64,000 bases of DNA from Cryptomeria japonica (lineage: Eukaryota; Streptophyta; Pinopsida; Cupressales; Cupressaceae): positions 2,481,501 through 2,545,500 of the forward strand of contig NC_081414.1 of assembly GCF_030272615.1 (NCBI RefSeq). Reading direction: 5' to 3'. Shown one piece after another: positions 49,104 to 60,840 of the stretch. The translations under genes and the position numbers were made by a program. Position 1 is the stretch's first letter, and each line of letters opens with the position of its first letter. A model generated the notes under the pieces. That model saw nothing but the letters and a program-made list of their open reading frames with translations, was not told the origin of the DNA and ran no database searches.

Positions 49104-50433
49104 CTAATTTGAAATAGGTGCACCTAACTCGGTAGGTAAGGTGCTTTCTTCATCAGACATAATTTCTTTCTTTTTCCAAATAATCTTGAATTTTTCTTTT
49201 ATCTCTTCAGTGTCTCTTCTTGGTTGATCTCTGCAATCTCCAGCTAAATGTCCAGCTTTGTGACAATGAAAACATGCCATACCGGGGTTTCTCCATGATC
49301 TCTGGTTGATCATCCCAAACCTTATAAAATAGTTGGCACTTATATGTCCATATCTTCCACAACATTCACACCATATCCTTGTATTGTAATCCCATGGTAC
49401 TGTTGCATATTGTCGGTAAGGATCTGTGCGAGTTTGGTAACCTCCAGTGTTTGCTTGGTGTGGATACTTCATGTAGTTCTTTTTCTTCAACTAGCACTTC
49501 TTGGTACTATGTCCATATCTATTGCAGTATTTACAAAACCCTTTGAATTTTGCCTTCTGATGGTTGTTAACAGACTTTGTCCTACATTGATTAGGTATGT
49601 GACCATATTTATTGCAATTATAACAATATCCATTGGACTTAGAGATATTCGGTTGCTTACCTTTTTTGATCTGGCATATGTTGGCAGTATGACCTTGATC
49701 TCCACAGTAGTAGCAAATAGGCTTCTTCCTTTTGATATTATTCCTTTTTCCAGCTTGTTTTGATGATTCTCCTCTCTCGGTAGTATGATTCCTTTGTAAC
49801 CGAGTCCTCCATATTTGTAGAGTCTTCTTGTATTTAGTTGCTCATCCAACATCTTTGATGCTTCATAATTTTTCTCCAATGATTCTTTGGATTTCTTTTT
49901 TCTTTCAAGTTCACTAGTCAACCTTGATACTTCAAGTTTCAATGATTGATTTTCATCATTCTTCAAAATTGCTTCATGATGTGCATAACCTAGTTGATCT
50001 GTCATATTTTGTTGAATACCAGTTAACCTTATGATTTCATCATCCTTATCAGATACTAGAGCTTCAAGTTGTTGTTTCTCTCTTTGTAGATCTCTTGCTT
50101 TATCCTTAGCTATCCTTAATGCATCTAGATTTTTAGTCATTTGTGTACTAAAATGTTCATGTTCTCTTTTCATTGCTTTTAGTTGATCAACCAATGCTTT
50201 GTTCTTTTCTTTCAACATTCCAATCATTTCTTTAGTTTCTCAGATATACTGTTCTCAGATGATGTCTCGATTTGTTCCACTAGCTCTTGAGAATCCTGCA
50301 AGTCATCAAATAATCTTCTCCTTACTTTCAGAGATTTTTGCATTTGCCTCTGCATGTCTGCAATCACTTGATTTGCATTATCCAGCTCTTCTTGAAGATG
50401 CACAATCCTCTAAGATTGTTTGTAGCCTTCCAT
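49104..50433 (-). pseudogene. ORF1: coiled-coil protein with five CCHC zinc knuckles (gag-like)
   Basis: From an ATG at 50433 (MEGYKQS, then a TAG) the frame gives a long heptad-rich coiled coil (for example LQEELDNANQVIADMQRQMQ, and ISLQ-poor segments rich in K/E/L/Q) to about 49820. After a frameshift near 49800 come five knuckles with exact C-x2-C-x4-H-x4-C spacing: 49715-49674 CYYCGDQGHTANIC, 49625-49584 CYNCNKYGHIPNQC, 49535-49494 CKYCNRYGHSTKKC, 49370-49329 CECCGRYGHISANY (last Cys changed to Tyr) and 49274-49233 CFHCHKAGHLAGDC. An acidic tail ends at 49104. Knuckles suggest RNA binding and packaging. Another frameshift is near 50235. Most plant gags have one or two knuckles; five is unusual. 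Confidence 0.8.
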
Positions 50434-50481
50434 TGCTAAGATCTTTCTCTTTAGGTAGTTAAACCCTTTTCCTAGATTCAA

Positions 50482-50493
50482 GCTCTGATACCA
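50482..50493 (-). other. Primer binding site, initiator tRNA-Met type
   Basis: TGGTATCAGAGC on the minus strand, after the LTR end ...GGGCCTAACA and the dinucleotide AT. It is complementary to the 3' end of plant initiator tRNA-Met. Confidence 0.85.
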
Positions 50494-50495
50494 AT

Positions 50496-51693
50496 TGTTA
50501 GGCCCAATATAGAAAGCTAATGTACTGAGAGGGGAGGGGTGAATCAGTACTTCAAAACTTTTCTCTGATAATAACCTTATTGTTATGTAGAAACGGAATA
50601 GTACAGTAACATAAAATAAAACTATAATCAACAGATAACAATCATACATGATTCACTCCATAACACATATATTTTGGTCATGCAGAAACTCTTGGTTAGA
50701 GAGAAAAATTGTGGTGGGGATGGCACCCACAACTTCACTACTGCAATAATAAAGAATGCTTGGTTAGAGCTTCATTTAGCTATTTCTAATAGCTTACCCT
50801 GTTAGGAGTATTAAGATCAGTTAGATCTACCTTGCTAAAGGATTTTTATAACATTGTATAAGTGTAGCACCTAGTTAAAGGATTTACAATTTATAGACTT
50901 GGTTAGAGTCTTTTACCCTATTAAAGGTTTCTCTTACAACTTCAAAATATTACAATATAATCTTTACAAATATCTGCAACTTTACATCTGCAATGCTAAA
51001 GCAGATTCTATGTGCTCTGAATAAGATTACCTAGCTTGTAGCATACCTCGGTAACCCATAATGAAACTTGGTAAGCCCTTCTGTTTACTTTGTTCTTTGA
51101 CTGCTCACTGATAACCTTCTTGGTGACCTCTTTGTGTCTCTGTAATAGTCTTCCTTCATGCATACACACTGCTATCTCATTGTATCTCATATCACATCAT
51201 GTGTCTTATATATTTTCTAACCCTAGAATCATGTTGTATATATAGATCTCTTACAGCGATGATCTGATTCATTGCTTTGATCTTACAAAAAGATTGTTTG
51301 AATGAATAACTAAACAAAATATCTCATAAATTAGATTGGCCTTGTAATCATATACAATCTCATAGTGTAATTTCCAATGCAAAAACGGTTAGATGTGCCT
51401 CGATCTTGTAACATGTTTTCATGTGCATGTCCAGGTTCAATGTATCTGGTAAAATGTTTCACTCGGTGAATATCAACTCGGTGAGTTATCTTTATCACTC
51501 GGTAGCCATGAAACTTTACTCGATAAACAGCTCGGTGAATATTGTGTTCTGTGACTGCTTTCTTTAGTAACCGACTAGACTATTCATACCAACTTCTCTG
51601 TGTGTACCGACTGCATGATTCGGTAATACTAACCGACTAGAATATAGTATGACTTTGGATATGAAACTAATGGCAATTTGATAAGTAGTAATA
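50496..51693 (-). repeat. 5' LTR of the non-autonomous element
   Basis: 1,198 bases, plus-strand ends TGTTAGGCCC...GTAGTAATA. On the minus strand the LTR should start TGTTAC as in the other LTR, but here reads TATTAC, a G-to-A change. A TATATATA box lies at 51244-51237. It serves as the undisturbed reference for dating the insertions in the other LTR. Confidence 0.88.
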
Positions 51694-51869
51694 GCTATAT
51701 GAGGATGCATCTTTCTCAATTTTTGTTTTACTGGTTTGGCTCCTAGAGCAACATTTAGATGATGCATTATAAGATATGGATCCAACCCTAGCATGTCTGC
51801 ATATGGCCAGGTCAAATTGATTTGTCATCTTTTGAAAAATTCTAGATAAGTTTGCTTTTCTTGTTCTAA
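51694..51869 (-). pseudogene. N-terminal start of the Tat-like reverse transcriptase
   Basis: The minus strand reads LLEQEKQTYLEFFKR, a TGA, then QINLTWPYADMLGLDPYLIM and HHLNVALGAKPVKQKLRKMH, then PHIA up to the duplicated GCTAT. This is the usual sequence before the RT of Tat elements. On its right it is interrupted by the copia element; removing that element joins it in frame to HLVTSL at 59119 and beyond. Confidence 0.85.
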
Positions 51870-51884
51870 TAGACAAGTTGTCAA

Positions 51885-53268
51885 TGATGATATGATGAAT
51901 CAATAATGATCTAGTCAACTACTAAGAAGGGGGAGAGGGGTGAATCAGTATATAGAAAACAAGATAAACTTTCACCAAACTTAAACCCAACTCATAAATC
52001 AATCATTGAACTAACTGGTTTAGACACTAAACCATAAACTGTTACTGCATTATCAAGTTTACTAGTTGACTAAAATATCAAAATAACAGTGTAATCAGAT
52101 CTGTAACTTAGATACCTTTTATCCAAAACATCAATACACTTTAGTAACATTAGTAATAGCTCATTTTAGATCACTTTTGGTCATCTAAACATGTCTTAGT
52201 GGTTTTACCAATTAAACATAATAACCATATCAAAAACATACACAAAATCATTCACCACTTGACACAATGATTTTTGACATGGAAACCCAAATCGGAAAAA
52301 CCATGGTGGGGATGAATACCCACAAGTATTTTGAACTCTTTTGAAGTTATCCCTGTTAGGAGCCAAGCCTTGTTAGAATCTTTACAAAAATATCTTGTTA
52401 ATAACAGATCCAGTTAAGGACCTCTCGGTTAAGGGATTCACTACAATACCCTGTTAAGAGTAACCTCGATAGAGGATTTGAAATCCAAGCTAATGGATCA
52501 CTTGGTTAGAGGATTTAGATAGCACCAAGCCTATTAAAGCTTAACCAGTTAGGGGATTTAACTATTGTAATTATTAGAGAAAGACAAGGTCTTGTTGATC
52601 TGGTAATAGCATTGCTCTGCTTGATCAGATCCTTTTAAGCTCCCATCTACCTTCAAAACATTCTGTAGATACTCCTTTTGTTTTGACAACAATAAGACTA
52701 CCACACATAGTCAGAATTACCAACACTATTAGAAAACAACTCATCGACCTTATAAGCAAATACAATAGGTTGGTAACACATCACAAAACCTAAGATCTCA
52801 TAGAGATTACAAACATATCAGTTCAAACATGATCATTGTATTACATATTAATCATCTACATATTGTTCTAGACAGCCTCGACCGCTCCTTGATCACTACT
52901 CATTGAATCCTGTAACTCATCACGCGGTTTCCACTTCATGCTATGCACTTGCTCATTCCTAAGATAAACAGTTATCTTCATGCGCTTAAAACACTTTGAA
53001 ACTCATCACGTGCAACATGCATACATGGCATAATCATCTTCGATCACCATTCAATCATATATCAACACAATCAATTCTCCAAGCTCCATCGGTTAGGGTT
53101 ACCAATTGATCACTTTGCTTGAAATACTAATACCAGTTTCCAACACTGCTTCACTACCGGTTGCAAAACTGCATCACTACTGATTGTAATATAACTCCAA
53201 TACTAGTTACTATTGACATCAATGACAACATTATACTTCATTAATGCAATCTTCATGCAATACCAACA
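51885..53268 (-). repeat. 3' LTR of the copia element
   Basis: 1,384 bases; minus strand TGTTGGTATTGCATGAAG...CATATCATCA. Internal TTAGGGGATTTAACTATTG and GTTAAGGGATT motifs recur in both LTRs. Confidence 0.88.
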
Positions 53269-53780
53269 ATATCCCCCTTTAGCATTGATGGAAATACAAA
53301 TATCAATACCACCTAATTGTGATGATTGAGAGTAATGCACATACACAGGTATAGGAATCCTGGTTTACATTTTTCCATGTACTCTCCTTCAATTTTATCT
53401 TCATGTCTTCAGTTGGTAACTGGCTATAGTTCTTCTCCTCTTTCAATCATTCAGTTTTTCTCCCCCTTTGACAACAATGCCAAAGTGAAAGTAAAACATA
53501 TAGTGTCATAGTTCACTACTCTACAACTAGCTACTCCCCCTGTGGGGTAGCTCCACTCAACACCAATCCTTCCTCAAGATCTCCAATAAGCTCTGGGACT
53601 AATGTCTTCCACATCTGCTCAATGAACTTCATGTAGGGGTACAACCCCTAGCTTACCTCTAAGATACTCAAATATCGCCTTAGGTAGAGGTTTAGTAAAG
53701 ATATCTGCAAGTTATTATTTTGAAGAAACATGTTCCAATGACACATATTTACTTTGCACTTTCTCTTAAGAAATGATACT
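53269..53780 (-). other. 3' untranslated region of the copia element
   Basis: No gene after the RNase H end. Purine runs on the minus strand lie next to the LTR (AAAGGGGGATAT) and near 53460 (TCAAAGGGGGAGA). Confidence 0.6.
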
Positions 53781-54149
53781 TCAACTCAATATGCTTGGTT
53801 CTTGCATGCAACACCAAGTTCTTTGAAATGTTAATGCACTGGTATTATCATAGGAAATCCTTACCAGTTCTGATATCTTCAACTTAAAACCTTCCAAAAT
53901 GTGTTTCATCCAGATTTTCTGGGTGCAATTCATGTATGTTGCAACATATTCAACTTCAATAGTTGACTGTGATATGCAACTCTGCTTCTTGTTTCTCCAA
54001 GATACTAGCCTTCCTCCAAGAAAGAAAGCTCCTCTGGTTGTACTCTTCCTATCATCAACATTTCCTGCCCATTTTGCATCTATATAGACTTTCAGATCAA
54101 AGTCTCCTGCATATGGATACCATAATCCATAATCAATTGTACCTTTCAA
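53781..54149 (-). pseudogene. Copia RNase H
   Basis: A 122-codon stretch contains DFDLKVYIDAKWAGNVDDRK, STTRGAFFLGGRLVSWRNKK and QSCISQSTIEVEYVATYMNC, the copia RNase H with its Asp (usually DADWAG, here DAKWAG) and the STxEAEY block (here STIEVEY). It degrades the RNA template. Some key acidic residues are replaced, agreeing with the decay elsewhere. Confidence 0.88.
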
Positions 54150-54361
54150 ATATCTGAATATCCTTTTAGTTGAACAACATAATGTGCTTTCCCTATCATA
54201 GGCCTACACTCCTTTTCATCAACTAATGCAAAATCATTCTCCTTAGACAGTTTACAACCTATAACCATTGGTGTCCCAATTGGTTTACAGTCTTCCATTT
54301 CAAAATTCTTCAATACCTCTTTCACATATTTGGACTATGTGATAAAAATACCATTCTTCAT

Positions 54362-54977
54362 CTATTGAATTTGCAAACATATAAAGAATTCCATCTTTCC
54401 TACCAAAGAAATCTCAAATTCACTTTTCATCTCATTAGCAAAGTCATCACACATGTCATCATTTCCTCCAAAAATAATATCATCCACAAATACCTCAATA
54501 ACCAATATCTTATCTCCTTCGGTCTTGAGATATATATTATCGTATTCACTGGTTCTATGAAAACCTATTGGACACCAATTGACAATGTAGTCTTTCATAC
54601 CATGCCCTTGGTGCTTGCTTCAAACCATATAGTACCTTGTGTAGTTTTCACAGCATATTCTTTGCTTCAGTCAAAGCATAACCATCTGGTTGTTCAATGT
54701 AGACTTCCTCTTCCAATATTCCATTTAGAAATGTTGACTTCACATCCATCTAATATACCTTGAATCCTCTATATGCTGCAAATGCAAGTAGAGTCCTAAT
54801 ATCATCCAATCTTGCAACTAGTGAAAATGTCTCGCCATAGTCTTCACCTTCTTCTTTTGCATAAAATTTGCATACCAGTCTGGCTTTATTTCTGAGTACT
54901 ACTCCATCTTCATTCAGTTTATTCTTGAACACCCATTTAGTACCTATTACATTTTTGTTCATTGGTCTGGGTACCAA
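54362..54977 (-). pseudogene. Copia reverse transcriptase
   Basis: The 54977-54750 stretch holds NVIGTKWVFKNKLNEDGVVL, RNKARLVCKFYAKEEGEDYG, ETFSLVARLDDIRTLLAFAA. After a stop comes MDVKSTFLNGILEEEVYIEQ, then, past further damage, KTEGDKILVIEVFVDDIIFG near 54500-54470 with the catalytic VDD, and EFEISLVGKMEFFICLQIQ. All regions are typical copia RT. Several stops and a frameshift near 54600 prevent translation. Confidence 0.9.
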
Positions 54978-55739
54978 TGATCAAGTATTATTCTTCTCAA
55001 TTTGTTCAAGTTCTTCTTCCATCGCCTTGATCTAGTGATCATCTCCAAAAGCTTCCTTTGTTGTTCTAGGCTTAATAGTGGAGATCATACAAGAATTCTC
55101 TCTTATTCTTCTTCTGGTTAACATACCTGCATCTTTATCTCCAATAATCTGATTAGGATTATGATTGAGTCTAACATACCTTGGAATATCATGATCATGG
55201 TCTTCATATTCTTCTTCTTTTTCACTTTCTTCATCCTCTGCAGAATCTACCTATTCCGGTTGAAATGGTGTTGCAGTATTCATTTCACCAACTTATGGCT
55301 TCACTGGATCTGGTTCCAAAATTAGAATGTAAGGTTCATCTTCCTCCTTCTCCTTACTAATTTCTCTTGAATCTCCAAGACACTCATCCACTAGGACATT
55401 AGCACTTTCAATGACCTTTTTTGTCCGGTTGTTATAACATTTGTAGGCTTTTCTCTTGGTGGAGTAACCAAGAAATATGCCTTCATCACTCTTAGCATCA
55501 AACTTACCAACATAGTCACCTCTTTTGATAAAACATCTACTACCGAAAATCTTAAAGTAACTAACATTAGGCGATCTACCATACCAATATCCATAAGGAG
55601 TTTTATCCTTACCTCTTTTAACCAGTATCTAGTTCATAGTGTAGACAGTTGTGCTGACAGCTTCTCTCTAGAATGTCTTAGCTACACCTCCTTCTATTAG
55701 CATAGTCCTAACGGCTTCAACAACATATTCTTAGTAGCT

Positions 55740-56290
55740 TCAACAATTGACTAGTTGTTCCTCTTTGCAATATCATTCTATTGTGGTGTCCTAGGTGTAG
55801 AAAGTTGCCTCTTAATTCCATTTTCTTCACAGTATCTAGTGAATTCCTCTGAAGAAAATTCACCACCTTGATCAATTCTTAAGCACTTAAGCTTCTTACC
55901 ACTTTATTTTTCAAGGCTTTGGATTCTCTAAACTTGCTACAGGCTTCTATTTTTTCCTTCAAGAATGTGACCCACGTCATTCTTGAGCAATCATCAGTGA
56001 AGATCATAAAATACCGATCACCTTGAATACTCCTAGCTCTTATTGGTCCACGGAGGTCTGTATGAACCAAATCTAGCAAATGTTCTGCTAAGAAAGATTT
56101 GCCTTTGAAATTTGAGGATGTCATCTTTCCTAACTGACATTCCTTACATAGAGCATTCACCAATTTGTCCAACTATGGCAAACCTCTTACTAATTTTAAC
56201 AATGCTATCAAAATTTACATGACAAAATCTTTGATGCCAAAGTCAACTATCATCTACTTTTGCAATTAAGCAGCTATTGACTTTAGAATT
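55740..56290 (-). pseudogene. Copia GAG-pre-integrase and integrase
   Basis: A pre-integrase motif (WHQRFCHVNFDSIVKI-like, near 56250-56200) precedes CKECQLGKMTSSNFKG, then LVHTDLRGPIRARSIQGDRY, FMIFTDDCSRMTWVTFLKEK with the first Asp. After a frameshift near 55890 it continues with CLRIDQGGEFSSEEF (second Asp) and a QNDIAKRNN-like stretch in place of the usual NGVAERxN. Another copy-specific stop occurs in that block. The remaining C-terminal part (55600-55150) is visible only in fragments. Confidence 0.82.
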
Positions 56291-56359
56291 TAGGTGAAAC
56301 AAGTTACCTTTTGTTTGCTTGCCGGTTGCAATCGGTTCACCTTTGCTTCCATATATTTT

Positions 56360-57658
56360 TCACATCCCATTCTTGAATTCCAGTGGATAACCTCTGTCAT
56401 TGAGTTGAGCAACACTCAAAAGATTGTTTTTCAATCCTTCAACCCAATAGACATCATCTGCACTACTCTTTCCATTCAAAAATATGGTTCCCTTTCCTTT
56501 TACCATACATGGTGAATCATTTCCAAATCTCACAACACCTCCATCAAATTCCTTCAAAGTAAGAACCTTACTCTGGTCACTAGTCATGTGGTGTGAACAA
56601 CCACTCTCTATAATCCAATCATCAGAACTATCCATGTGAGAGATTAATGCCTTCTGATATGATGTCTCTTCTTTAATAGCAACAAAGATAATGTCCTCAT
56701 TTGCATCTTCTTCAAACTCTTCATCTGTGATTCCTTCATCCATTGCAATGAGGCAATCGGTTTTACCTTTGCCTTTGTACTCCTTATACTTCTCACATTT
56801 TTTCTCATTGCCTCCATTAGGCCAGTTATTTGCAGTATGTCCAATCTGGTTACATGCAAAACACTTCAATGGTAATTTACCTCTGTACTTACCGATACCT
56901 CTGGGTAACTGCTTGGCCAACAATGCTTCAAGCTCAATCAGACTGTCTTCATCATCAACCTCTTTGCTGGATCTGAACTCATGATTGTAACTAGCTTCTC
57001 TACTTTTCCTTACCAATGGGTTAGAAACTGAAGCTCTAAATGCAGATTTAGATTTCTGAATACTTCCATCATAACCATTTAATTCAAATGCAGTTAATTT
57101 ACCAATGATGGAGTCAAGATTTACCTTTGATTTATCAATAGACTTGAGTTCCTAAATGGCTGCAACTCGGATAGCATATACTTGTAGAAGGGTTCTCAAT
57201 ACCTTTCTAACCACTATGGTATCCTCCACTATATCACCAACACTTTTGATCTCACCGACTATCTCCTTGATCCTCTGACCATATCGTTGAATGTTCTCAC
57301 CTTCAACCATCTGCATGTCATCAAATTTACTTCTTAGACTCTCTTCTTTGACAATCTTCACATGCTCATCACCACTATAGATATCCTCAAGTTTCTTCCA
57401 CACTTCAAAAGAAGTCTCCAACCCATGGACATCAACATACTCTAAATCGGACAAGTAACTGATAATGGCCTCCAATGCTTTATTATTCTCTTGTTGCTCC
57501 TTCTTTTGATCATTTGACAAAATCCCACTAGACAAGTTATATTTAGTAACAACATGTTCCCAATATTGAATTCCTAAGCTCTTGATATAGATCTTGATCC
57601 TATCACTCTAGATTTTTTAGTTTTCCCTATTGAATTTAGGACCTTCTTTCTTTGTCAT
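56360..57658 (-). pseudogene. Copia gag and protease
   Basis: The frame from ATG 57658 (MTKKEGPKFNREN) stays in phase to 56360 with a few stops. Order: gag of UBN2 type with LETSFEVWKKLEDIYSGDEH and KSVGDIVEDTIVVRKVLRTL; a knuckle CFACNQIGHTANNW whose last Cys is Trp; then protease with WIIESGCSHHMTSDQ, where the catalytic Asp of DSG is replaced by Glu; then GLKNNLLSVAQLNDRGYPLE. The replacement and the missing knuckle Cys argue that this copy was inactive in protein as well as by stops. Confidence 0.88.
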
Positions 57659-57728
57659 GTTCTCCTAGATCTTTACCTCAAGTTGTTAGGCTTAAACACA
57701 AGAGAGCCTGAAATTCTTTGATACCAAT

Positions 57729-59118
57729 TGATGATAAGATGAATCAATAATGATTTGGTCAACTACTGAGAGGGGGGGTGAAATATTAGATAGAAAACAA
57801 GATAATATTTCACCAAACTTAAACCCAACTCATAAATCAATCACTGAACTAATCAGTTTAGACACTGAACCATAAACTGTTACTGCAATGTCAAGTTTAC
57901 CGATTGACTAAAATATCAAAATAACAGTGTAATCAGATCTATAACTTAGATACCTTTTATCCAAAACATCAATACACTTTAACTAACATTAGTAATAGCT
58001 CATTTCAGATCACTTGCAGTCGTCTAAACATGTCTTAGTGGTTTTACCAATTAAACATAATAACCATATAAAAAACATACACAAAATCATTCACCACTTG
58101 ACACAATTATTTTTGACGTGGAAACCCAAATGGGAAAAACCACGGTAGGGATGAATACCCATAAGTATTCTAAACTCTTCTGAATTTTGCCTTGTTTGGA
58201 GCCAAGCCTTGTTAGAAGCTTTACAAAAATGTCTTGTTAAGAACAAATCCGGTTAAGGACCACCTAGTTAAGGGATTGACTACAATACCCTGTTAAGGGA
58301 AATACCCAGTTAAGAGTAACCTCGGTAGAGGATTTGAATTCCAAGCTAATGGATCACCTGGTTAGAGGATTTAGATAGCACCAATCCTGTTAAAGCTTAC
58401 TCGGTTAGGGGATTTAACTATTGTAATTGTTAGAGAACAACAAGGTCTTGTTGATCTGGTAATAGCACTACTCTGCTTGATTAGATCCTTTTAAGCTCTC
58501 ATCTGCCTTCAAAATATTCTACATATACTCCTTCTGGTTCGGCAACAATCAGACTACCACACATAACTAAAATTGGCTTATAAGCAAATAAAATAGGTCG
58601 GTAACACATCACAAAACCTAATATCTCATAGAGATTACAAACATATCGATTCAAACATGAATGTTGGAATACATAGTAATCATCTACATATTGTTCTAGA
58701 CAACCTCGACTGCTCCTTGATCACCACTCATCGAATCCTGTAGCTAATCATGTGGTTTCCACTTCATGCTATGCACTTGCTCATTCCCAAGATAACAATT
58801 ATCTTCATGTGCTAAAATCACTTTGAAACTCATCACGTGTAACATGCATATGTGGAATAATCATCTCTGGTCACCATTCAATCATAGATCAACACAACTG
58901 ATTCTCCAAGCTCCATTGGTTAGGGTTCAGCTTATCAATAGGTTAGGGTTCCTGGTTGATCACTCTTCTTGAAATACTAATACCGGTTTCCAACACTACT
59001 TCACTACCGGTTGCAAAACTGCATCACTACCGGTTGTAATATAACTCCAATATCGGTTACTATTGACATCAGTGACAATATTATACTTCATTAATGCAAT
59101 CTTCATGCAATGCCAACA
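57729..59118 (-). repeat. 5' LTR of the copia element
   Basis: 1,390 bases; minus strand TGTTGGCATTGCATGAAG...CTTATCATCA, followed by AT and the primer site. Confidence 0.88.
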
Positions 59119-59690
59119 ATAGAGAAGTTACCAAATGTAGAACCTTTGGTTTATCTGTTGTTCCAATGTTGACTTCCTCTATTGGTTCAATTAGTATAGA
59201 TGATCTCTCTTGATAATATTCAGGTAAGGTGTCAAATCTCACATCTTCCAGGGCCTTAAGGAGGTTTTCACCGTTAGATGCATCCTTTCTTTTTACTTGT
59301 CCTTGGTCTAATGTTGCCAATAAATGGTTTTCAGCATTAGACCTAATAGTTTTTTCTTTATTTTTACTTTTGCGACTAGGAGATTTGGCACCCACTTGAT
59401 TGGAAGATGCGTTAGCAAAATCCCTGGTGGAAGTTGTTGTGGGCTCAATTGCATTGAGGTATAAGGCTATAGTGTGGACATTAGGAAAGGTATCAATTTT
59501 AGTATGTCCTTCATTATCCCAATCAATAAGTTTAGGATATATTAAAGGTAAAGGATCCTCAGGTTGATATTTTTCAAAGGCATTAAGGGTCATGATAGAA
59601 ATGTTAAGGCTTTCAATATGTATTTCAATGTCTAGAACAAAACTCTTGTTAGAGTGACCTCTCACAAGTAGCTCCTAATCATCCTCGATT
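59119..59690 (-). pseudogene. Tat-like polyprotein, region between protease and RT
   Basis: The minus strand gives TLNAFEKYQPEDPLPLIYPK, LEDVRFDTLPEYYQERSSIL and EPIEEVNIGTTDKPKVLHLV up to TSLL at the insertion point. EVNIGTxxxPK is the usual lead-in to the Tat RT. The frame is open for about 190 codons, unusually well kept for this element. Confidence 0.8.
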
Positions 59691-60840
59691 AAATCCAAGT
59701 CGACCAAATGTGATTCTAATTCAAAGTAAGTTACTTCAGCTGATTGTTCAAAATGATAGGAGTCCCATTCCCATTCATTAGAATCTGTCTCACTTGCAGC
59801 TTGCAATCTGTAGATTTTTTCATATAGCATTTCATTTGTTTCTTCTATTTTTATTTCTATATCTTTTCTTCTCTCATATTCAGCTTCCTATAGGCTGATA
59901 TTGAGTTTTGTAAGCCTTGCTATCAGCTCTCCTTGATTTGTCCCAACTTCTTGTCTATTTTGATTAGGAGTTGACTCTACTTGGGGAGTTCCTTTATTTT
60001 GTCTTTCTTGTTGATTAGAAGGTTTCTTCTTTTGCCATTTTATGTTTTCTTGTTCTTGTTGTTTAGCAGATGTTTCTTCCCTTTCAATTGCAAGTTTCTC
60101 TTTCAAATATCATGTTCATCTTTTTGTTGCCTAGAAGATGTGTCCTCTTGTAGAGTAACTTGTCCATACCCTAAGCCTGATTTGTATGTAGTCTATTGAG
60201 TATGAGGTTCTATTAGTTCTAGAATACCTTCCTTCATTTTTCCTAAAGGACCCGTTCTAGTGTATCCCATTTTTTTGGGGATGTTAAATCATATTCCATA
60301 TTTTTCTGTAGGTATTCTGACATTATTGATCTTTTGTTGGACTTCTTCATCCTTGTATAGCCATTGTAGCACATCTTTGTCCTCTGTTTCCTCTGATAAG
60401 GTCCCAACACTAACAAATGCTCCATCAAATATTGGAAGAGGTTTTACAACTAGTTGTTGTTTTTAGTTTGATGGTTTACCATAAGATTTAGGAGAAAGTG
60501 GTAACTGTGATAGTGAATATTCTTCGTTCCCTCGATCTCTTAGCTGCATTTGTTTTTCCATGCTTGAAAAAATTGAGGCAAATGATTTTTCCTTGGATTG
60601 TGTGCTTGAAGATGATGCCTCCCTATTATGAGGAACAATGACGTCTTGAGTCGGTTTTAGATTACTACAGTAGTGGAATGGATTTGAATATGTTGAGATT
60701 GTGATATCCTACCCATTGTATGGAAATTTTAGGTAGTGATGACATGCTGATGGAATAGCTCGTATGGCATGTATCCATGGTCTTCACAAGAGTATGTTGT
60801 ATGATAAATCCAAGTCTAGAACTTGGCATGTTGTGTCTTT
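59691..60840 (-). pseudogene. Tat-like polyprotein, Lys/Glu/Gln-rich spacer
   Basis: Only fragments are open (60106-59888, 60428-60243, 60892-60665). They are Lys/Glu/Gln-rich with stops and show no named domain, except KSIPLL.. SMSSLPKISIQW-like sequence just after the protease. Confidence 0.5.

Larger units (their letters stand above)
37881..51693 (-). mobile_element. Large non-autonomous LTR retrotransposon with two unusual ORFs
   Basis: Two LTRs in direct orientation flank it: 50496-51693 (5', intact) and 37881-44856 (3', carrying two later insertions). Target duplication GCTAT lies at 37876-37880 and 51694-51698. The minus strand has a primer site TGGTATCAGAGC (50493-50482) two bases inside the 5' LTR and a purine tract AAAAGGGGAGAT before the 3' LTR. 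Without nested insertions it is about 8.0 kb. It encodes a coiled-coil/five-CCHC protein (ORF1) and a 1,125-codon protein of unknown family (ORF2). No RT, integrase or protease was recognised, so it must have depended on another element. Confidence 0.88.
51885..59118 (-). mobile_element. Ty1/copia retrotransposon, complete but degenerate
   Basis: LTRs at 57729-59118 (5' on the minus strand) and 51885-53268 (3') flank gag, protease, integrase, RT and RNase H in the copia order. A primer site TGGTATCAAAG lies two bases inside the 5' LTR (57727-57717) and a purine tract CTAAAGGGGGATAT next to the 3' LTR. ATAGA occurs at 59119-59123 and 51869-51873, the 5-base target duplication, but on the left it is separated from the LTR by 11 extra bases. 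Closing the gap restores the Tat reading frame. The two LTRs are visibly more diverged than those of the other copies. Confidence 0.88.
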
